Assembly (NCBI RefSeq): GCF_913775985.1
Contig: NZ_CAJYMB010000032.1
Coordinates: 1 to 64,000, forward strand
Direction of reading: 5' to 3'
From: an uncultured Pluralibacter sp.
GTDB taxonomy: Bacteria; Pseudomonadota; Gammaproteobacteria; Enterobacterales; Enterobacteriaceae
Length of the DNA: 64,000 bases
In this document: positions 51,810 to 61,339 of the stretch, piece after piece
Layout: the number at the start of each line of letters is the position of its first letter
How positions within the stretch are numbered: position 1 is the first letter of the stretch
Translations under genes and position numbers: made by a program
The notes under the pieces: model-generated
What the model was told of the DNA's origin: nothing
Database searches by the model: none
Seen by the model: the letters and a program-made list of their open reading frames with translations, nothing else

Positions 51810-53393
51810 TTATCCTTCTGAACGGGCCAGCGCGGAGCGGCGCGCCTGCCGGCTGCTGTAAATCAGGTAAATCACGACGGCGGCGACAATCAAATAGCTG
51901 ATAACCGTGAGCCAGGTGCTGTTGTAGCCACCGAAGCGAGCCAGCGCCGAGTAGACGCCAATAATGAGCATCAGGGCCACGTTAATGAGGAAAGTGCAGG
52001 CCAGCACGTAGAGGAAATGCATCTCTACATGTACCAGATAGTTAAGAGTGATGTAGCTGAGGATACCGAACAGCATCGCCGCTTTGGCCGCCGCAGCAGG
52101 AATACGTGGGAAAAAGAAGCCCATAATGACAATGGTCACCAGCGGCACGTTATAAATACCGTTAAGCTGCTTCATCCATGAATAAAGCCCTTCCGGCGCG
52201 TTAGCTATCCACGGTGCCACCAGCACGGAGACAATCGCCACGACGAAGCCAAAGCGCCTGCCGACCACCACCAGCCTATCCGGCGTCGCCTGCTGATTGA
52301 TGATGCGGCGGTAAATGCCCATGCTGAACAGGGTCGAGGCGCTGTTGAGGAAGCCGCAGAAAGCACTAATAATTGCGCCAAAAAGCACCGCGCTGAAGAA
52401 ACCAACCAGCGGAAGAGGCATTACTTTATTCACCAGCGCCGGATAGGCCATGTCTGCTGCCGGCAGATCCGCAAACAGGTGAAAGGCAATAACACCAGGC
52501 AGCACCAGAATCAGCGGATCGAGCATCTTTAACACCGCCGTCAACAGCGCCCCCTTCTGTCCTTCCGCCAGACTTCTTGATGCCAGCGTGCGCTGCACGA
52601 TGCCCTGGTTAGTGCACCAGTAAAACGTATTGACCAGAATCAGGCCGGTCAACGCCGCGCCGATCGGCACCGGATCGCTGCTGCCGCCGATGGAGTTCAT
52701 CATCTGGCTATGCTCAGTCGTGAGCTTCTCAATACCGGCGCTAACGCTGCCGTCGCCCATCGCCATCAGCCCGAAAAAAGGCACCATCAGGCCGCCGATC
52801 ACCAGTCCAATACCGTTAATAACGTCAGCGATAGCAATGGCGCGCATCCCGCCGATCACCGCATACAGGATCCCGCAAATCCCCAGCACCGTAGCCATCG
52901 CCCAGATAGCCGCATTTTGCGAAATGCCAAAGGCTTCAGTGATGTGGAACATGCTGTTAAAAGCCAGCGATCCCGAATAAAGGATAATCGGCAGAAAGCA
53001 GATGCCGGTCGCAATCAAAAAGCAGCAGTCGATAATGATGCGGGTGGTTTTATCGTAGCGCTCTTCAATAAAGTCCGGAATGGTGGCGATATCGCGCTGC
53101 AGATAGCGCGGTAAAAAAACCAGCGCCAGAAAAATAAGCGGAATGGCCGAGATAACTTCCCAGGCCATCACCGACATGCCGCTGCGGTAGGCTTGTCCGG
53201 TTAGCCCCACCAGCTGCTCAGTAGACAGGTTGGTCAACATCAGCGACGCGGCAATCACCGGTGCTTTTAGCGAACGTCCGGCCAGGAAATAGCCCTGCTG
53301 AGAGGAGTTATCTGTTTTGCGTAATTTCCACCAGGTTATGACGGCGACCAGTAGGGTAAATGCTATAAAGCTCACAATTTGTAGGATGTTCAT
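51810..53393 (-). CDS. yidK: YidK, sodium:solute symporter
   Basis: 527 residues of the SSS family (SGLT-like branch), with about 14 helices, GYFLAGRSLKAPVIAASLML in the first loop and ASTLFSMGIYRR in the sodium-site helix. It probably imports a sulfated sugar or other sulfate ester for YidJ; this is inferred from three-base spacing to the sulfatase gene. It is the first gene of the leftward yidKJHG-maturase operon and divergent from yidL. Confidence 0.9.
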   Translation of the reverse strand: MNILQIVSFIAFTLLVAVITWWKLRKTDNSSQQGYFLAGRSLKAPVIAASLMLTNLSTEQLVGLTGQAYRSGMSVMAWEVISAIPLIFLALVFLPRYLQRDIATIPDFIEERYDKTTRIIIDCCFLIATGICFLPIILYSGSLAFNSMFHITEAFGISQNAAIWAMATVLGICGILYAVIGGMRAIAIADVINGIGLVIGGLMVPFFGLMAMGDGSVSAGIEKLTTEHSQMMNSIGGSSDPVPIGAALTGLILVNTFYWCTNQGIVQRTLASRSLAEGQKGALLTAVLKMLDPLILVLPGVIAFHLFADLPAADMAYPALVNKVMPLPLVGFFSAVLFGAIISAFCGFLNSASTLFSMGIYRRIINQQATPDRLVVVGRRFGFVVAIVSVLVAPWIANAPEGLYSWMKQLNGIYNVPLVTIVIMGFFFPRIPAAAAKAAMLFGILSYITLNYLVHVEMHFLYVLACTFLINVALMLIIGVYSALARFGGYNSTWLTVISYLIVAAVVIYLIYSSRQARRSALARSEG

Positions 53394-53477
53394 CGTTGCA
53401 GCCCTTCAACGTTTTATTATGCGGGAGTTACTATCCCGTTTTGTATTCGGCTGATAATTGAGCGAGCGCGAAATTAA

Positions 53478-54350
53478 ATGAATGGAAAAAGCCATATTTC
53501 GCATGTAAAAAACGAAACCACATACAATATTCCGCTGGTTCTTGACGAAAATGTGATCTCCAGCGGAATCTCACTGCTCTCGCTGTGGCACACGCTGGCC
53601 GATGAAAGCTATCGGGTAATCTGGCCGCGGGACAAGCGCAAGCCGCTTATTCCGAACTCGTGGGTGGCGGTCTATACGCTGCAGGGATGCGGCAAGCTGC
53701 TGCTGCGCGACGGCCGGGAAATTATCCTTAACGGCAACTGTATTATCTTTTTAAAACCTACCGATATTCAGGCCTACCACTGCGCGGGACTGGTGTGGGA
53801 GCAGTACTGGATGGAGTTTATTCCCACCAGCGTCATGCAAATTCCGCTATTGCAGACGGGGGTTATCTACAATGGTGAGCACTATAATCGCGAGCTGGAA
53901 GAAGTTGCCGAGATGATTACGGCAAAAGACTCAATGCGCAATAACCTGGCGGTGGCGTTTCTGACGAAAATTATTTATCAGTGGATCTGCCTCATCTCAG
54001 AAAATGAAAAAAAAGAGCCTGGGGTTGTTCAGATAGAAAATCTGCTGTCGGTACTGCACAGCGATTTACAGCGCAACTGGCGGGTGCAGGAGATGGCGCA
54101 GAAGATGCAGTGTAGCGAACAGTATCTGCGTCGCCTGTTTCTGCGCTATACCGGCAAAACGCCGAAAGAGTATTACCTGGACGCAAGGCTGGATCTGGCC
54201 CACTCTCTGCTCAGGCAGGAGGGCCAAACCGTGGGCCGGGTGGCGGACATGCTCAACTTTTTCGATGCTTTTCACTTCAGCAAGGCCTTCAAACGGCGGT
54301 TCGGGATGGCGCCCTCGGTGCTGCTCAAACCCGGCAGCAAAGGCGAATAG
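53478..54350 (+). CDS. yidL: YidL, AraC-family regulator
   Basis: 290 residues: an N-terminal AraC cupin-like sensor and a C-terminal double HTH at about 190-285 (WRVQEMAQKMQCSEQYLRRL and TVGRVADMLNFFDAFHFSKA). It is divergent from yidK with an 84-base gap and is the probable activator of the sulfatase operon, responding to its substrate. No strong ribosome site lies before the first ATG. Followed by a two-way terminator. Confidence 0.9.
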   Translation: MNGKSHISHVKNETTYNIPLVLDENVISSGISLLSLWHTLADESYRVIWPRDKRKPLIPNSWVAVYTLQGCGKLLLRDGREIILNGNCIIFLKPTDIQAYHCAGLVWEQYWMEFIPTSVMQIPLLQTGVIYNGEHYNRELEEVAEMITAKDSMRNNLAVAFLTKIIYQWICLISENEKKEPGVVQIENLLSVLHSDLQRNWRVQEMAQKMQCSEQYLRRLFLRYTGKTPKEYYLDARLDLAHSLLRQEGQTVGRVADMLNFFDAFHFSKAFKRRFGMAPSVLLKPGSKGE

Positions 54351-54362
54351 CGGACACTAAAA

Positions 54363-54384
54363 AGCCCCGCCAGTGCGGGGCTCA
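54363..54384. terminator. Bidirectional terminator between yidL and ibpB
   Basis: AGCCCCGC / GCGGGGCT stem (54364-54383) with a four-base loop. A residues lie on the left side and CAGTTT on the right, serving yidL on the plus strand and ibpB on the minus strand. Confidence 0.8.
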
Positions 54385-54401
54385 GTTTACGGCGGCGGTA
54401 A

Positions 54402-54830
54402 TTAGCTATGCAGCGCCGGGCGTTCGCTAATGGCGATACGCTGCGGGGCGACGGCTTCCGGCTCGTTGCGGGTTAAGTCAATGTGCAGCAGGCCGTTGGT
54501 GAAGGTCGCGCCGGAAACTTCCATATGTTCGGCCAGCGTGAAGCTCAGGCTGAACGGCTGAGTCACCAGACCCTGATGCAGCCATTTCGGCTCGTTTTCC
54601 GGCTTTTGCGGCGTGCCTTTAATGCCCAGTCGGGTACCTTCGAGCTGAATATCCAGATCTTCCTGACGAAATCCCGCCAGCGCAAGGGTGATGCGGTAGT
54701 GGTTATCGTCGCTTTTTTCGATGTTGTACGGCGGGAAGCCCTGGGTTTCAGCGGTATTGAGCATGGCATTAGCCAGTTTATCGAAGCCAATCCACTGACG
54801 GAACATGGGGGATAAATCGAAGTTACGCAT
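54402..54830 (-). CDS. ibpB: Small heat-shock protein IbpB
   Basis: 142 residues: [21 protein letters not shown]-terminus, alpha-crystallin domain, and the conserved C-terminal anchor motif I-x-I within [10 protein letters not shown]. It binds unfolding proteins at heat shock together with IbpA and hands them to DnaK/ClpB. Second gene of ibpAB, with a thermosensor before its start. Confidence 0.96.
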   Translation of the reverse strand: MRNFDLSPMFRQWIGFDKLANAMLNTAETQGFPPYNIEKSDDNHYRITLALAGFRQEDLDIQLEGTRLGIKGTPQKPENEPKWLHQGLVTQPFSLSFTLAEHMEVSGATFTNGLLHIDLTRNEPEAVAPQRIAISERPALHS

Positions 54831-54935
54831 GTGTTTTCTCCTTCTGAGAAGCGAGTTGAAGTCTGCGAAATAATTCGCATATGCTCCCTGACGGCAAGCA
54901 TGGGTTATTTCGGGCGGCGTCGCCGCCCGCGGGAA
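54831..54935 (-). promoter_or_regulatory. ibpA-ibpB intergenic region with RNA thermometer
   Basis: On the minus strand CGCTTCTCAG faces AGAAGGAG just before the ibpB ATG, so CTTCT can pair with the ribosome site AGAAG and mask it at low temperature: a ROSE-like element. A strong GC hairpin (GGGCGG/CCGCCC, 54912-54928) further up may mark partial termination or an RNA-processing site. Confidence 0.65.
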
Positions 54936-55349
54936 TTAGTTAATTTCGATGCGGCGCGGCTTATTTGCTTCGGGGATCACGCGCTCAAGATCGATATACA
55001 GCAGGCCGTTCACCAGGTTTGCGCCTTTAATATGAATATTATCGGCAAGCTGGAATTTGCGCTCGAAGTTGCGCTCGGCGATGCCCTGATAGAGATAGGT
55101 ACGCTCTTTCTGCTCTGCCTCGTGGGAGCCTTTGACCACCAGCAGGTTATCCTGGGCGGTAATATCCAGTTCGCTCTCGGCAAAACCGGCTACGGCAATC
55201 GCCACGCGGTAGTGGTTATCGTCAACCAGCTCGACGTTATACGGAGGATAGCTGCCGTTGCCCTGGCCCTGGTTATTTTCCAGTAAATTGAAAAGGCGGT
55301 CGAAACCAATGGCGGAACGATAAAGCGGAGAGAGATCGAAGTTACGCAT
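54936..55349 (-). CDS. ibpA: Small heat-shock protein IbpA
   Basis: 137 residues, the standard length, starting [20 protein letters not shown] and ending with PRRIEIN, whose I-x-I motif mediates oligomer contacts. It has the conserved crystallin core ([20 protein letters not shown]). It is first in the operon, behind a sigma-32 promoter and an RNA thermometer. Confidence 0.97.
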   Translation of the reverse strand: MRNFDLSPLYRSAIGFDRLFNLLENNQGQGNGSYPPYNVELVDDNHYRVAIAVAGFAESELDITAQDNLLVVKGSHEAEQKERTYLYQGIAERNFERKFQLADNIHIKGANLVNGLLYIDLERVIPEANKPRRIEIN

Positions 55350-55456
55350 AGTTCAAAGCTCCTGAAATCAGCGAGAATTTACTGACCTTCTACATTGGAC
55401 AGGTCTTAATTAGCCGGAGCACCCCTCAGGCGCGCTCCCAAATGGCCTTAATCATA
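55350..55456 (-). promoter_or_regulatory. ibpA 5' leader with ROSE-type RNA thermometer
   Basis: The leader ends TTCTCGCTGATTTCAGGAGC followed by TTTGAACT and the ATG. The CGCTGA segment faces TCAGGAG, the ribosome site, as in the known ibpA ROSE element of enterobacteria. Melting at high temperature permits translation. Confidence 0.72.
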
Positions 55457-55484
55457 AAATGGGTCCGGGGGCAGTCTTTTCAAG
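55457..55484 (-). promoter_or_regulatory. Sigma-32 heat-shock promoter of ibpAB
   Basis: On the minus strand CTTGAAA (55478-55484), 14 bases, then CCCATTT (55457-55463). This fits the RpoH consensus CTTGAAA-N(13-17)-CCCCATNT well, about 108 bases before the ibpA start. Confidence 0.85.
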
Positions 55485-55592
55485 TCAGGGGATCTTATTT
55501 TTTTGCACTTTCGCCTTCAGCGCTTAGACTGGAAAGTGCGACCGGCGCCACAGCGCGCCGCTAAGGGACTACCCATTTGGCGGACGAGAAGT

Positions 55593-55648
55593 TATACCCA
55601 TGAAAACCAGACTGCTGGATTAGAAACAGCTCGAATTATTAGGGTATA
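55593..55648. repeat. Internally deleted ERIC remnant
   Basis: 56 bp with the ERIC termini TATACCC and GGGTATA. The right part CAGCTCGAATTATTAGGGTA is the reverse complement of an ERIC left end; the core is missing. Confidence 0.7.
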
Positions 55649-55672
55649 TCTCTCACCCGATATGCATCCGCG

Positions 55673-56026
55673 ATGCGAATAATGATGATACTCATGATGA
55701 AAACATTACTGCTTAAACCGATTTTATGGTCAGGGATTATCGCGCTGGCGGGCTGCTCCAGCGTCATGTCACACACCGGCGGCAAAGAAGGAACCTATCC
55801 GGGCACCCGGGCGAGCGCCCAGATGCTGGGAGACGACAGCAACGGCTGGGGAACTAAATCGCTGGTGGCGGTGGATATGCCGCTAACCGCCGTCATGGAC
55901 ACCCTGCTGCTTCCCTGGGATATGTTCCGCACCGACGACTCGGTGAAGAGCCGGGTTGAGAAAAGCGAACAGGCGAATCAGTCGATTAACGACGTTATTC
56001 CGCCTGCCGACATGAATATGCCTTAA
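55673..56026 (+). CDS. yidQ: YidQ lipoprotein
   Basis: Up to 117 residues. Lipobox LAGC, then the highly conserved SSVMSHTGGKEGTYPGTRAS of YidQ and a DUF1375 domain with DTLLLPWD. The protein is probably anchored in the outer membrane; function unknown. Several ATGs are in frame (55673, 55685, 55688, 55694, 55697). No clear ribosome site decides between them; 55697 gives the most normal signal peptide and about 109 residues, like E. coli. It converges on yidR with a four-base overlap. Confidence 0.9.
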   Translation: MRIMMILMMKTLLLKPILWSGIIALAGCSSVMSHTGGKEGTYPGTRASAQMLGDDSNGWGTKSLVAVDMPLTAVMDTLLLPWDMFRTDDSVKSRVEKSEQANQSINDVIPPADMNMP

Positions 56027-57243
56027 TTCACCGGCGTCATCCACAGCTGGCGAAAACCAGCGGTATCCTGCATCCAGGCAATCTGCTCGCCGTCCGGTGA
56101 AAACACCACGGCATCAGCAGAAGGCGCACTTTCGCCTTTTTGCGTCAGAAAACGAACCTCGCCGTCCGTCGCGCCCACTGTAGCGATGCGCCCGTCGATA
56201 ACACATCCCAAACACTGACCGGAAGGATGCCAGTTAAAGGCCGACTCGATGCCGCCGCAGCGCGTCAGCTGGCGCAGCCCGCTGCCGTCTGGCGCGATCA
56301 GCCACATCTGCACCGCACCGCCATCGTCGCGCATCAGGAAGGCAATTTGATCGCCCTGCGGATTGCCGCGCACCCAGTGGCGGGGAACGTTAACCAAACC
56401 GGGATATTTCCTCCCGTGGGTAAACGTCAGACGCCGCTGGTGAACGCCCGCGGGCGGCGCGGGCAGCGCTGATTCGGTGCCGCACAGCGGCGCGTCTCCC
56501 GCCCGCTTCCAGCTGGCCTCATCCTGCGGCAGATCGACGATAAACAGCTCCGGCACTTTTTCCCCCTGCGCCGAAAGGGTATCGCCGATAAATGCCAGCT
56601 GCCGATCCCCTACCCAGCCCTCTTCGTAGGCGCGGTTAATGTCATCGCTGCCCGGCACCGGCGCGGGCACCGTGCGGCTAACTAGCACGCACCAGCGGCT
56701 GCCCGGATACTCCCGCGGATGCCTGCCCGCGGGCGCGACCGGCCCGAACGGTGCGGCAACCCCAACATTGCGCAGATCCAGCGCCGGATTGAGGGCGTGC
56801 ATCACGTGATCGTTATAGGTAAAGCTGACGTACTCGCCGCCCGGGCTCCAGACGTGAACGTGGCTGCCGCCGCGCAGCGCCCCCGGCGTAAAGGGCGGCG
56901 TAATGTCCATCGCATCCAGATTGCTCACACTGCCGCCGGCGCTGATGACGCCCCGACGGTGGTGAAAATCGTAGCGCCAGCTGTCGTCCGGATGTTCCGG
57001 CCCGTGAATAAACACGTATTCATCCCGCGAGGGATGCACGGTTACCACGCCAACGTGCGCGCCCGCACCGGCGCGGTAAATCACCTGCACCTCGCCGGTA
57101 TCAACATTCACCCGCTCAATCGTCTCGCCGGTAAAGGAGGCACCGGAAGGACGCACGTCGAACACCAGCCAGCGGCTGTCGGCAGTCCAGGTTCGGGTGT
57201 TGGTGAGCTGGTGGTGGCGGGAAGCGAAGGTTACCTGTTTCAT
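56023..57243 (-). CDS. yidR: YidR, WD40/TolB-like propeller protein
   Basis: 406 residues, close to E. coli YidR (WLVFDVRPSGASFTGETIER, then VFIHGPEHPDDSW). It has a DUF3748 beta-propeller with TolB-like repeats (FSPDGEQIAWMQD near the end) and no signal peptide. Its biological role is not established. The start at 57243 matches the family; the earlier in-frame ATG (57288) lies inside the dgoT terminator region. The ribosome site is the AGGG at the end of that terminator's 3' arm. Confidence 0.92.
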   Translation of the reverse strand: MKQVTFASRHHQLTNTRTWTADSRWLVFDVRPSGASFTGETIERVNVDTGEVQVIYRAGAGAHVGVVTVHPSRDEYVFIHGPEHPDDSWRYDFHHRRGVISAGGSVSNLDAMDITPPFTPGALRGGSHVHVWSPGGEYVSFTYNDHVMHALNPALDLRNVGVAAPFGPVAPAGRHPREYPGSRWCVLVSRTVPAPVPGSDDINRAYEEGWVGDRQLAFIGDTLSAQGEKVPELFIVDLPQDEASWKRAGDAPLCGTESALPAPPAGVHQRRLTFTHGRKYPGLVNVPRHWVRGNPQGDQIAFLMRDDGGAVQMWLIAPDGSGLRQLTRCGGIESAFNWHPSGQCLGCVIDGRIATVGATDGEVRFLTQKGESAPSADAVVFSPDGEQIAWMQDTAGFRQLWMTPVN

Positions 57244-57247
57244 AAAT

Positions 57248-57281
57248 AAAAAACCCTGATGCGCGGTGTTGGCATCAGGGT
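57248..57281 (-). terminator. Terminator of the dgo operon
   Basis: On the minus strand ACCCTGATGC / GCATCAGGGT, a perfect ten-base stem with a nine-base loop, then six T residues. It lies 16 bases after dgoT and ends four bases before the yidR ATG. Confidence 0.92.
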
Positions 57282-57297
57282 ATAGCAACTACAAAGA

Positions 57298-58590
57298 TTA
57301 GCCCACCCGTTTAACATCCCCAACCAGCAGGATATAAGAGAGCGCGCCGAGCAGCGCCACCGCAGAGATATAAACCAGCGCCGGACCAAAACCGTAGTCC
57401 TGCGCAAGGTAGCCAATAACCAGCGGAACGGTAATACCGCCTAAACCGCCGACAAAGTTAAACATCCCGCCGGTTAAGCCAATCAGGCGCATCGGCGCCA
57501 GAGAGGAAACCAGCGACCAGGTGATAGACGCAAAGCCGTTACCGAAGAACGCAACGGCCATCAGCGTCATGATCCAGATAGGATCGTTAGTGTAGTTCGC
57601 GCCCATGATGCAGGTGGAAATCAGCAGGCCGCAAATAATTGGCGTTTTACGCGCTGCGCCAAGCGAAAAGCCTTTTTTCACCAGCTTATCCGCGAGCCAG
57701 CCGGAAAGCAGCACGCCAAAAAAGGCCGCCAGAAACGGAACGGTGGTCATAAAGCCCGCTTTCAGGGCGGTAATTCCCTTTTCCTGCGTCAGATAGTTCG
57801 GGAACCAGGTCAGGAAGAACCACAGCGTTGAGGTGACGGCAAACTGCCCGAGATAAACACCTACCAGCTTGCGGTGGAATACCAGCTTCCAGTCGGCCCT
57901 GGTCATGGGCTGGCGCGCAGATTTTTTCACCGGCGCATCACCGTCCACCAGCCCCCCGCCTTCGCGGATATACTCCAGCTCTGCCTGGCTAATGCTTTTA
58001 GTCAGGCGCGGCGGCTGATAAACCTTGAACCAAATCAGCGACCAGATGATGCCGATCCCGCCGGTGACAATAAACACCCAGTGCCAGCTTAAAAGCTCCT
58101 GGATCCAGATCAGCAGCGGCGTTAGAAAGGCCAGCCCGACAAACTGTCCGGAGGTGTAAAAACCGACCGCCGATGCGCGCTCGTGTTCCGGAAACCAGCT
58201 GGTCACCATGCGGTTGTTGGTGGGAAATGCCGGAGCTTCAAAAATCCCGGTGATGGCGCGCAGGCCAATCAGCGACATCAGCCCGGTAGCAAATCCCTGA
58301 AAGAGGGTGGCAACCGACCAGCCGAAAATAGCAATAAAATAGGTCAGACGAGAGCCGACCCGGTCCAGGAACCAGCCGCCGGGGATCTGGCACAGCGTAT
58401 ACAGCCAGGCAAAGGCGGAAAAGATATAGCCCATCTCCGCTTTTGTGATCCCAAACTCCTCCTGAATATGCGCTGAAGCGACGGCAAGATTGGCGCGGTC
58501 AACGTAGCAAATCACCACGGTAATAAAGATCATCAGCAGCGTCAGGTAACGCCGACGGCCGGGTTTTGAGGCTGTAACAGGAATATCCAT
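57298..58590 (-). CDS. dgoT: DgoT, D-galactonate:H+ symporter
   Basis: 430 residues, the E. coli DgoT length; major facilitator family, anion:cation symporter branch, with [20 protein letters not shown] in helix 1. It imports D-galactonate. The start at 58590 ([15 protein letters not shown]) is the family start; the open frame beyond is not. It lies 124 bases after dgoD, last in dgoRKADT. Confidence 0.96.
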   Translation of the reverse strand: MDIPVTASKPGRRRYLTLLMIFITVVICYVDRANLAVASAHIQEEFGITKAEMGYIFSAFAWLYTLCQIPGGWFLDRVGSRLTYFIAIFGWSVATLFQGFATGLMSLIGLRAITGIFEAPAFPTNNRMVTSWFPEHERASAVGFYTSGQFVGLAFLTPLLIWIQELLSWHWVFIVTGGIGIIWSLIWFKVYQPPRLTKSISQAELEYIREGGGLVDGDAPVKKSARQPMTRADWKLVFHRKLVGVYLGQFAVTSTLWFFLTWFPNYLTQEKGITALKAGFMTTVPFLAAFFGVLLSGWLADKLVKKGFSLGAARKTPIICGLLISTCIMGANYTNDPIWIMTLMAVAFFGNGFASITWSLVSSLAPMRLIGLTGGMFNFVGGLGGITVPLVIGYLAQDYGFGPALVYISAVALLGALSYILLVGDVKRVG

Positions 58591-58714
58591 CGCTATCCGT
58601 CTCCAGATTTTGGGCATAGCGAAGCCGCTCACCATGCCCTGTAGTAAGTACAGAGGGTTATGTTTTTATTTAAAATTTAATTCCCGGCGCGCTGCCGGTA
58701 TTACGACAGGAGAT

Positions 58715-59863
58715 TTACCATTCAGCGACGCTGCCATCCTGATAGCGCCACAGCGGGTTGCGCCAGTCCGGTGCGTTTTTACTCATTTCAATCACTTTCT
58801 CTTCATCAACCTCAACGCCGAGGCCCGGCTTCATCAGCGGTTTAAAGAAGCCGCCGTCCATGCTGAAGTCCTCTTTATTTTTTACAAAATCGAGCAGCTC
58901 CGCGCCTTTGTTATAGTGAATGCCCATACTCTGCTCCTGTAGAACGGCATTGCGGGAAACAAAGTCCAGGTGCAGGCAGGCCGCCAGCGCAATCGGCCCC
59001 AGCGGGCAGTGCGGTGCCAGCGCCACATCGTAGGCTTCCGCCATTGCGGCGATTTTGTAGCACTCGGTGATACCGCCGGCATGAGAGAGATCGGGCTGTA
59101 GAATGGACAGGCCACCCGCTTCCAGCACGCGCTTGAACTCAAAGCGGGAGAACATACGCTCTCCGGCAGCAATTGGAATGGAAGTCTGCTCAGCCAGTTT
59201 GGGATAGTATTCGGCCTGCTCGGCCAGCACCGGCTCTTCGATAAACAGCGGGCGGTATGGCTCAAGCTCCTTGATAAGCACTCTGGCCATTGGTGCGCTA
59301 ACGCGACCGTGGAAATCGAGACCAAACTCTATGTCGCTACCAAAAGCTTCGCGGATCTGCGCGACGGTATTCACCGCGGCGTCGACTTTGCGCGAATCAT
59401 CAATGATGCCCATCTCTTCGCAGCCGTTGAGCTTAAACGTATCAAAACCGATATTGCGCAGGGTTTTAATTCCGTCGATAACCTCTGCCGGGCGGTCGCC
59501 GCCCACCCAGCTGTACGCTTTAATTTTATCGCGCACCAGACCGCCCATCAGCTGCCAGACCGGCGCGTTAAGCACTTTGCCTTTGATATCCCACAGCGCC
59601 TGATCGATACCGGCGATGGCGCTCATCATAATGGGCCCACCACGATAAAAGCCGCCGCGGTACATCACCTGCCATAAATCGTTAATGCGGGCGGGATCCT
59701 GACCCACCAGGTAATCGCCAAATTCGTGCACGGCGGCTTCCACCGTACGCGCGCGACCTTCAATCACCGGCTCGCCCCAGCCAACGATGCCTTCATCGGT
59801 TTCAATCTTCAGAAACATCCAGCGCGGGGGTAAACGATACGTCGTGAGTTTGGTTATTTTCAT
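58715..59863 (-). CDS. dgoD: D-galactonate dehydratase
   Basis: 382 residues of the enolase superfamily (mandelate racemase group), starting [20 protein letters not shown]. Metal-binding acids are visible in EFGLDFHGR (Asp plus the partner His), LFIEEPV and AAGERMFSR; the second catalytic His is in LAPHCPLGP. It dehydrates D-galactonate to 2-keto-3-deoxy-D-galactonate. Its start overlaps the dgoA stop by four bases. Confidence 0.97.
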   Translation of the reverse strand: MKITKLTTYRLPPRWMFLKIETDEGIVGWGEPVIEGRARTVEAAVHEFGDYLVGQDPARINDLWQVMYRGGFYRGGPIMMSAIAGIDQALWDIKGKVLNAPVWQLMGGLVRDKIKAYSWVGGDRPAEVIDGIKTLRNIGFDTFKLNGCEEMGIIDDSRKVDAAVNTVAQIREAFGSDIEFGLDFHGRVSAPMARVLIKELEPYRPLFIEEPVLAEQAEYYPKLAEQTSIPIAAGERMFSRFEFKRVLEAGGLSILQPDLSHAGGITECYKIAAMAEAYDVALAPHCPLGPIALAACLHLDFVSRNAVLQEQSMGIHYNKGAELLDFVKNKEDFSMDGGFFKPLMKPGLGVEVDEEKVIEMSKNAPDWRNPLWRYQDGSVAEW

Positions 59864-60477
59864 TGCACTGCCTCTCGGTACGCTTTCACAAATGCGGCAG
59901 CCTGCTGCGCGGTGCGCGTAACTGGCTGGCCTGCACGGTATAAATCACTGCCCAACCCGGCACCGGCGCAGCCGGCTTTCAGCCAGACGGCGAGGTTCTC
60001 CGGCGTTACGCCGCCGACGGCAAACACCGGAACATCGGCGGGAAGTACCGCTTTCAGCGCCTTGATGTAGTCCGGGCCAAAGGCCGAAGAGGGGAAGATT
60101 TTTAGCGCCTGCGCGCCGGCCTCCAGGGCTGCAAACGCTTCAGAGGCGGTGGCGCAGCCCGCACAGACCGTCATGCCAGAAGATACCGCCCGGCGAATAA
60201 CCTCCGGCTGGGTATTGGGCGTCACCACCAGCCGGCTGCCAATGCGCGCCAGGCTATCAACGTGCGCCGGAGTGAGTACTGTTCCGGCGCCAATCAGCGC
60301 CCGATCGGCAAATGCGGCTACCGTTGCGGCAATGCTGGTTTCCCACTCGGGAGAGTTGAGCGGAATTTCCACGGCATCAAATCCGGCGTCGAGGACGGCG
60401 GCAACGTGATCGTGAACCTCTTCGGGGGTGATGCCGCGTAAAATAGCGATCAGCGGAAGTTTAGTTGGCCACTGCAT
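59860..60477 (-). CDS. dgoA: 2-keto-3-deoxy-6-phosphogalactonate aldolase
   Basis: 205 residues of the KDPG aldolase family. [10 protein letters not shown] and the catalytic Glu in [11 protein letters not shown] are visible, with the Schiff-base Lys in [15 protein letters not shown]. It cleaves KDPGal to pyruvate and glyceraldehyde 3-phosphate. It overlaps dgoK by 17 bases and dgoD by four. Confidence 0.96.
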   Translation of the reverse strand: MQWPTKLPLIAILRGITPEEVHDHVAAVLDAGFDAVEIPLNSPEWETSIAATVAAFADRALIGAGTVLTPAHVDSLARIGSRLVVTPNTQPEVIRRAVSSGMTVCAGCATASEAFAALEAGAQALKIFPSSAFGPDYIKALKAVLPADVPVFAVGGVTPENLAVWLKAGCAGAGLGSDLYRAGQPVTRTAQQAAAFVKAYREAVQ

Positions 60478-61339
60478 AGGCGATGCTCCTTATACCTGCC
60501 TGGAATGCCGCATCGCCGGAAACCGCAGTGACAATGCGTCCTGCGGCGCGGAGCGCCTGCTGGTAGCGCACCGCCAGTGAAGGTCCGGCAACGAGCGTAA
60601 TGGCCTGCAGACCGGGGAAGCGGGCGCACATACTCGCCACTTCTGCACCAATCAGCAGACCAGAAAGAAATTCGCTCACCTGTTCGCGGGGCAGCGCACC
60701 CAGCACGTGGCGGGCGCGCACCTCAAAGAGCTGAGGAAGCAGCGTCAGGTCGTTAAGGCCTTTATCCAGCCCTGAAGCAAACGCCTGTGACGACGGCTGC
60801 TGTTCTGGCAGGCCAGCGCCAATCAGGGAGTAATGAAGCAGCAGGTGATGCAGCTCACCGGTCAGCACGGTGCGAAAATCCAGGATCTGCTGCCTGTCGG
60901 CCTGTACCCATTTGCAGTGGGTGCCCGGCATGACGTACAGCTCGGCAGGGGCCAGTTCTTTTGCCCCAAGAAGCTGAGTCTCTTCACCGCGCATCACGTT
61001 GTTGTTATCTTCGCGAGAAACAGAAAGGCCGGGCACAATCCAGACGCCATCATCGGCGGACGTCAGCTGCTGCCCGATGGCGGAAAAGGCAGCCGGTACC
61101 TCAAGGTAGGGCACGTTGATCCAGCCGACGTTGCTGCCGACCATCCCCGCCATCACGACGGGCGTAGCATCCTGCCGCCAGCCTTCGGTTATTTCAGCTA
61201 ACACCGCCCGGGGAGATCTTCCATTGAGCCGGGTTACCCCCGCTTCGGACTGCCGGCTATCCCGGCATTTATCGCCTTCATACAGCCAGGCGCGCAGGTT
61301 GGTCGATCCCCAGTCAATAGCGATGTAGCGTGATGTCAT
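60461..61339 (-). CDS. dgoK: 2-keto-3-deoxygalactonokinase
   Basis: 292 residues of the DgoK sugar-kinase family, with the N-terminal phosphate motif IAIDWGSTNLRAWLY and the conserved VMPGTHCKWV. It phosphorylates 2-keto-3-deoxygalactonate at C6. Its start overlaps the dgoR stop by four bases. Confidence 0.96.
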   Translation of the reverse strand: MTSRYIAIDWGSTNLRAWLYEGDKCRDSRQSEAGVTRLNGRSPRAVLAEITEGWRQDATPVVMAGMVGSNVGWINVPYLEVPAAFSAIGQQLTSADDGVWIVPGLSVSREDNNNVMRGEETQLLGAKELAPAELYVMPGTHCKWVQADRQQILDFRTVLTGELHHLLLHYSLIGAGLPEQQPSSQAFASGLDKGLNDLTLLPQLFEVRARHVLGALPREQVSEFLSGLLIGAEVASMCARFPGLQAITLVAGPSLAVRYQQALRAAGRIVTAVSGDAAFQAGIRSIAYAVAN

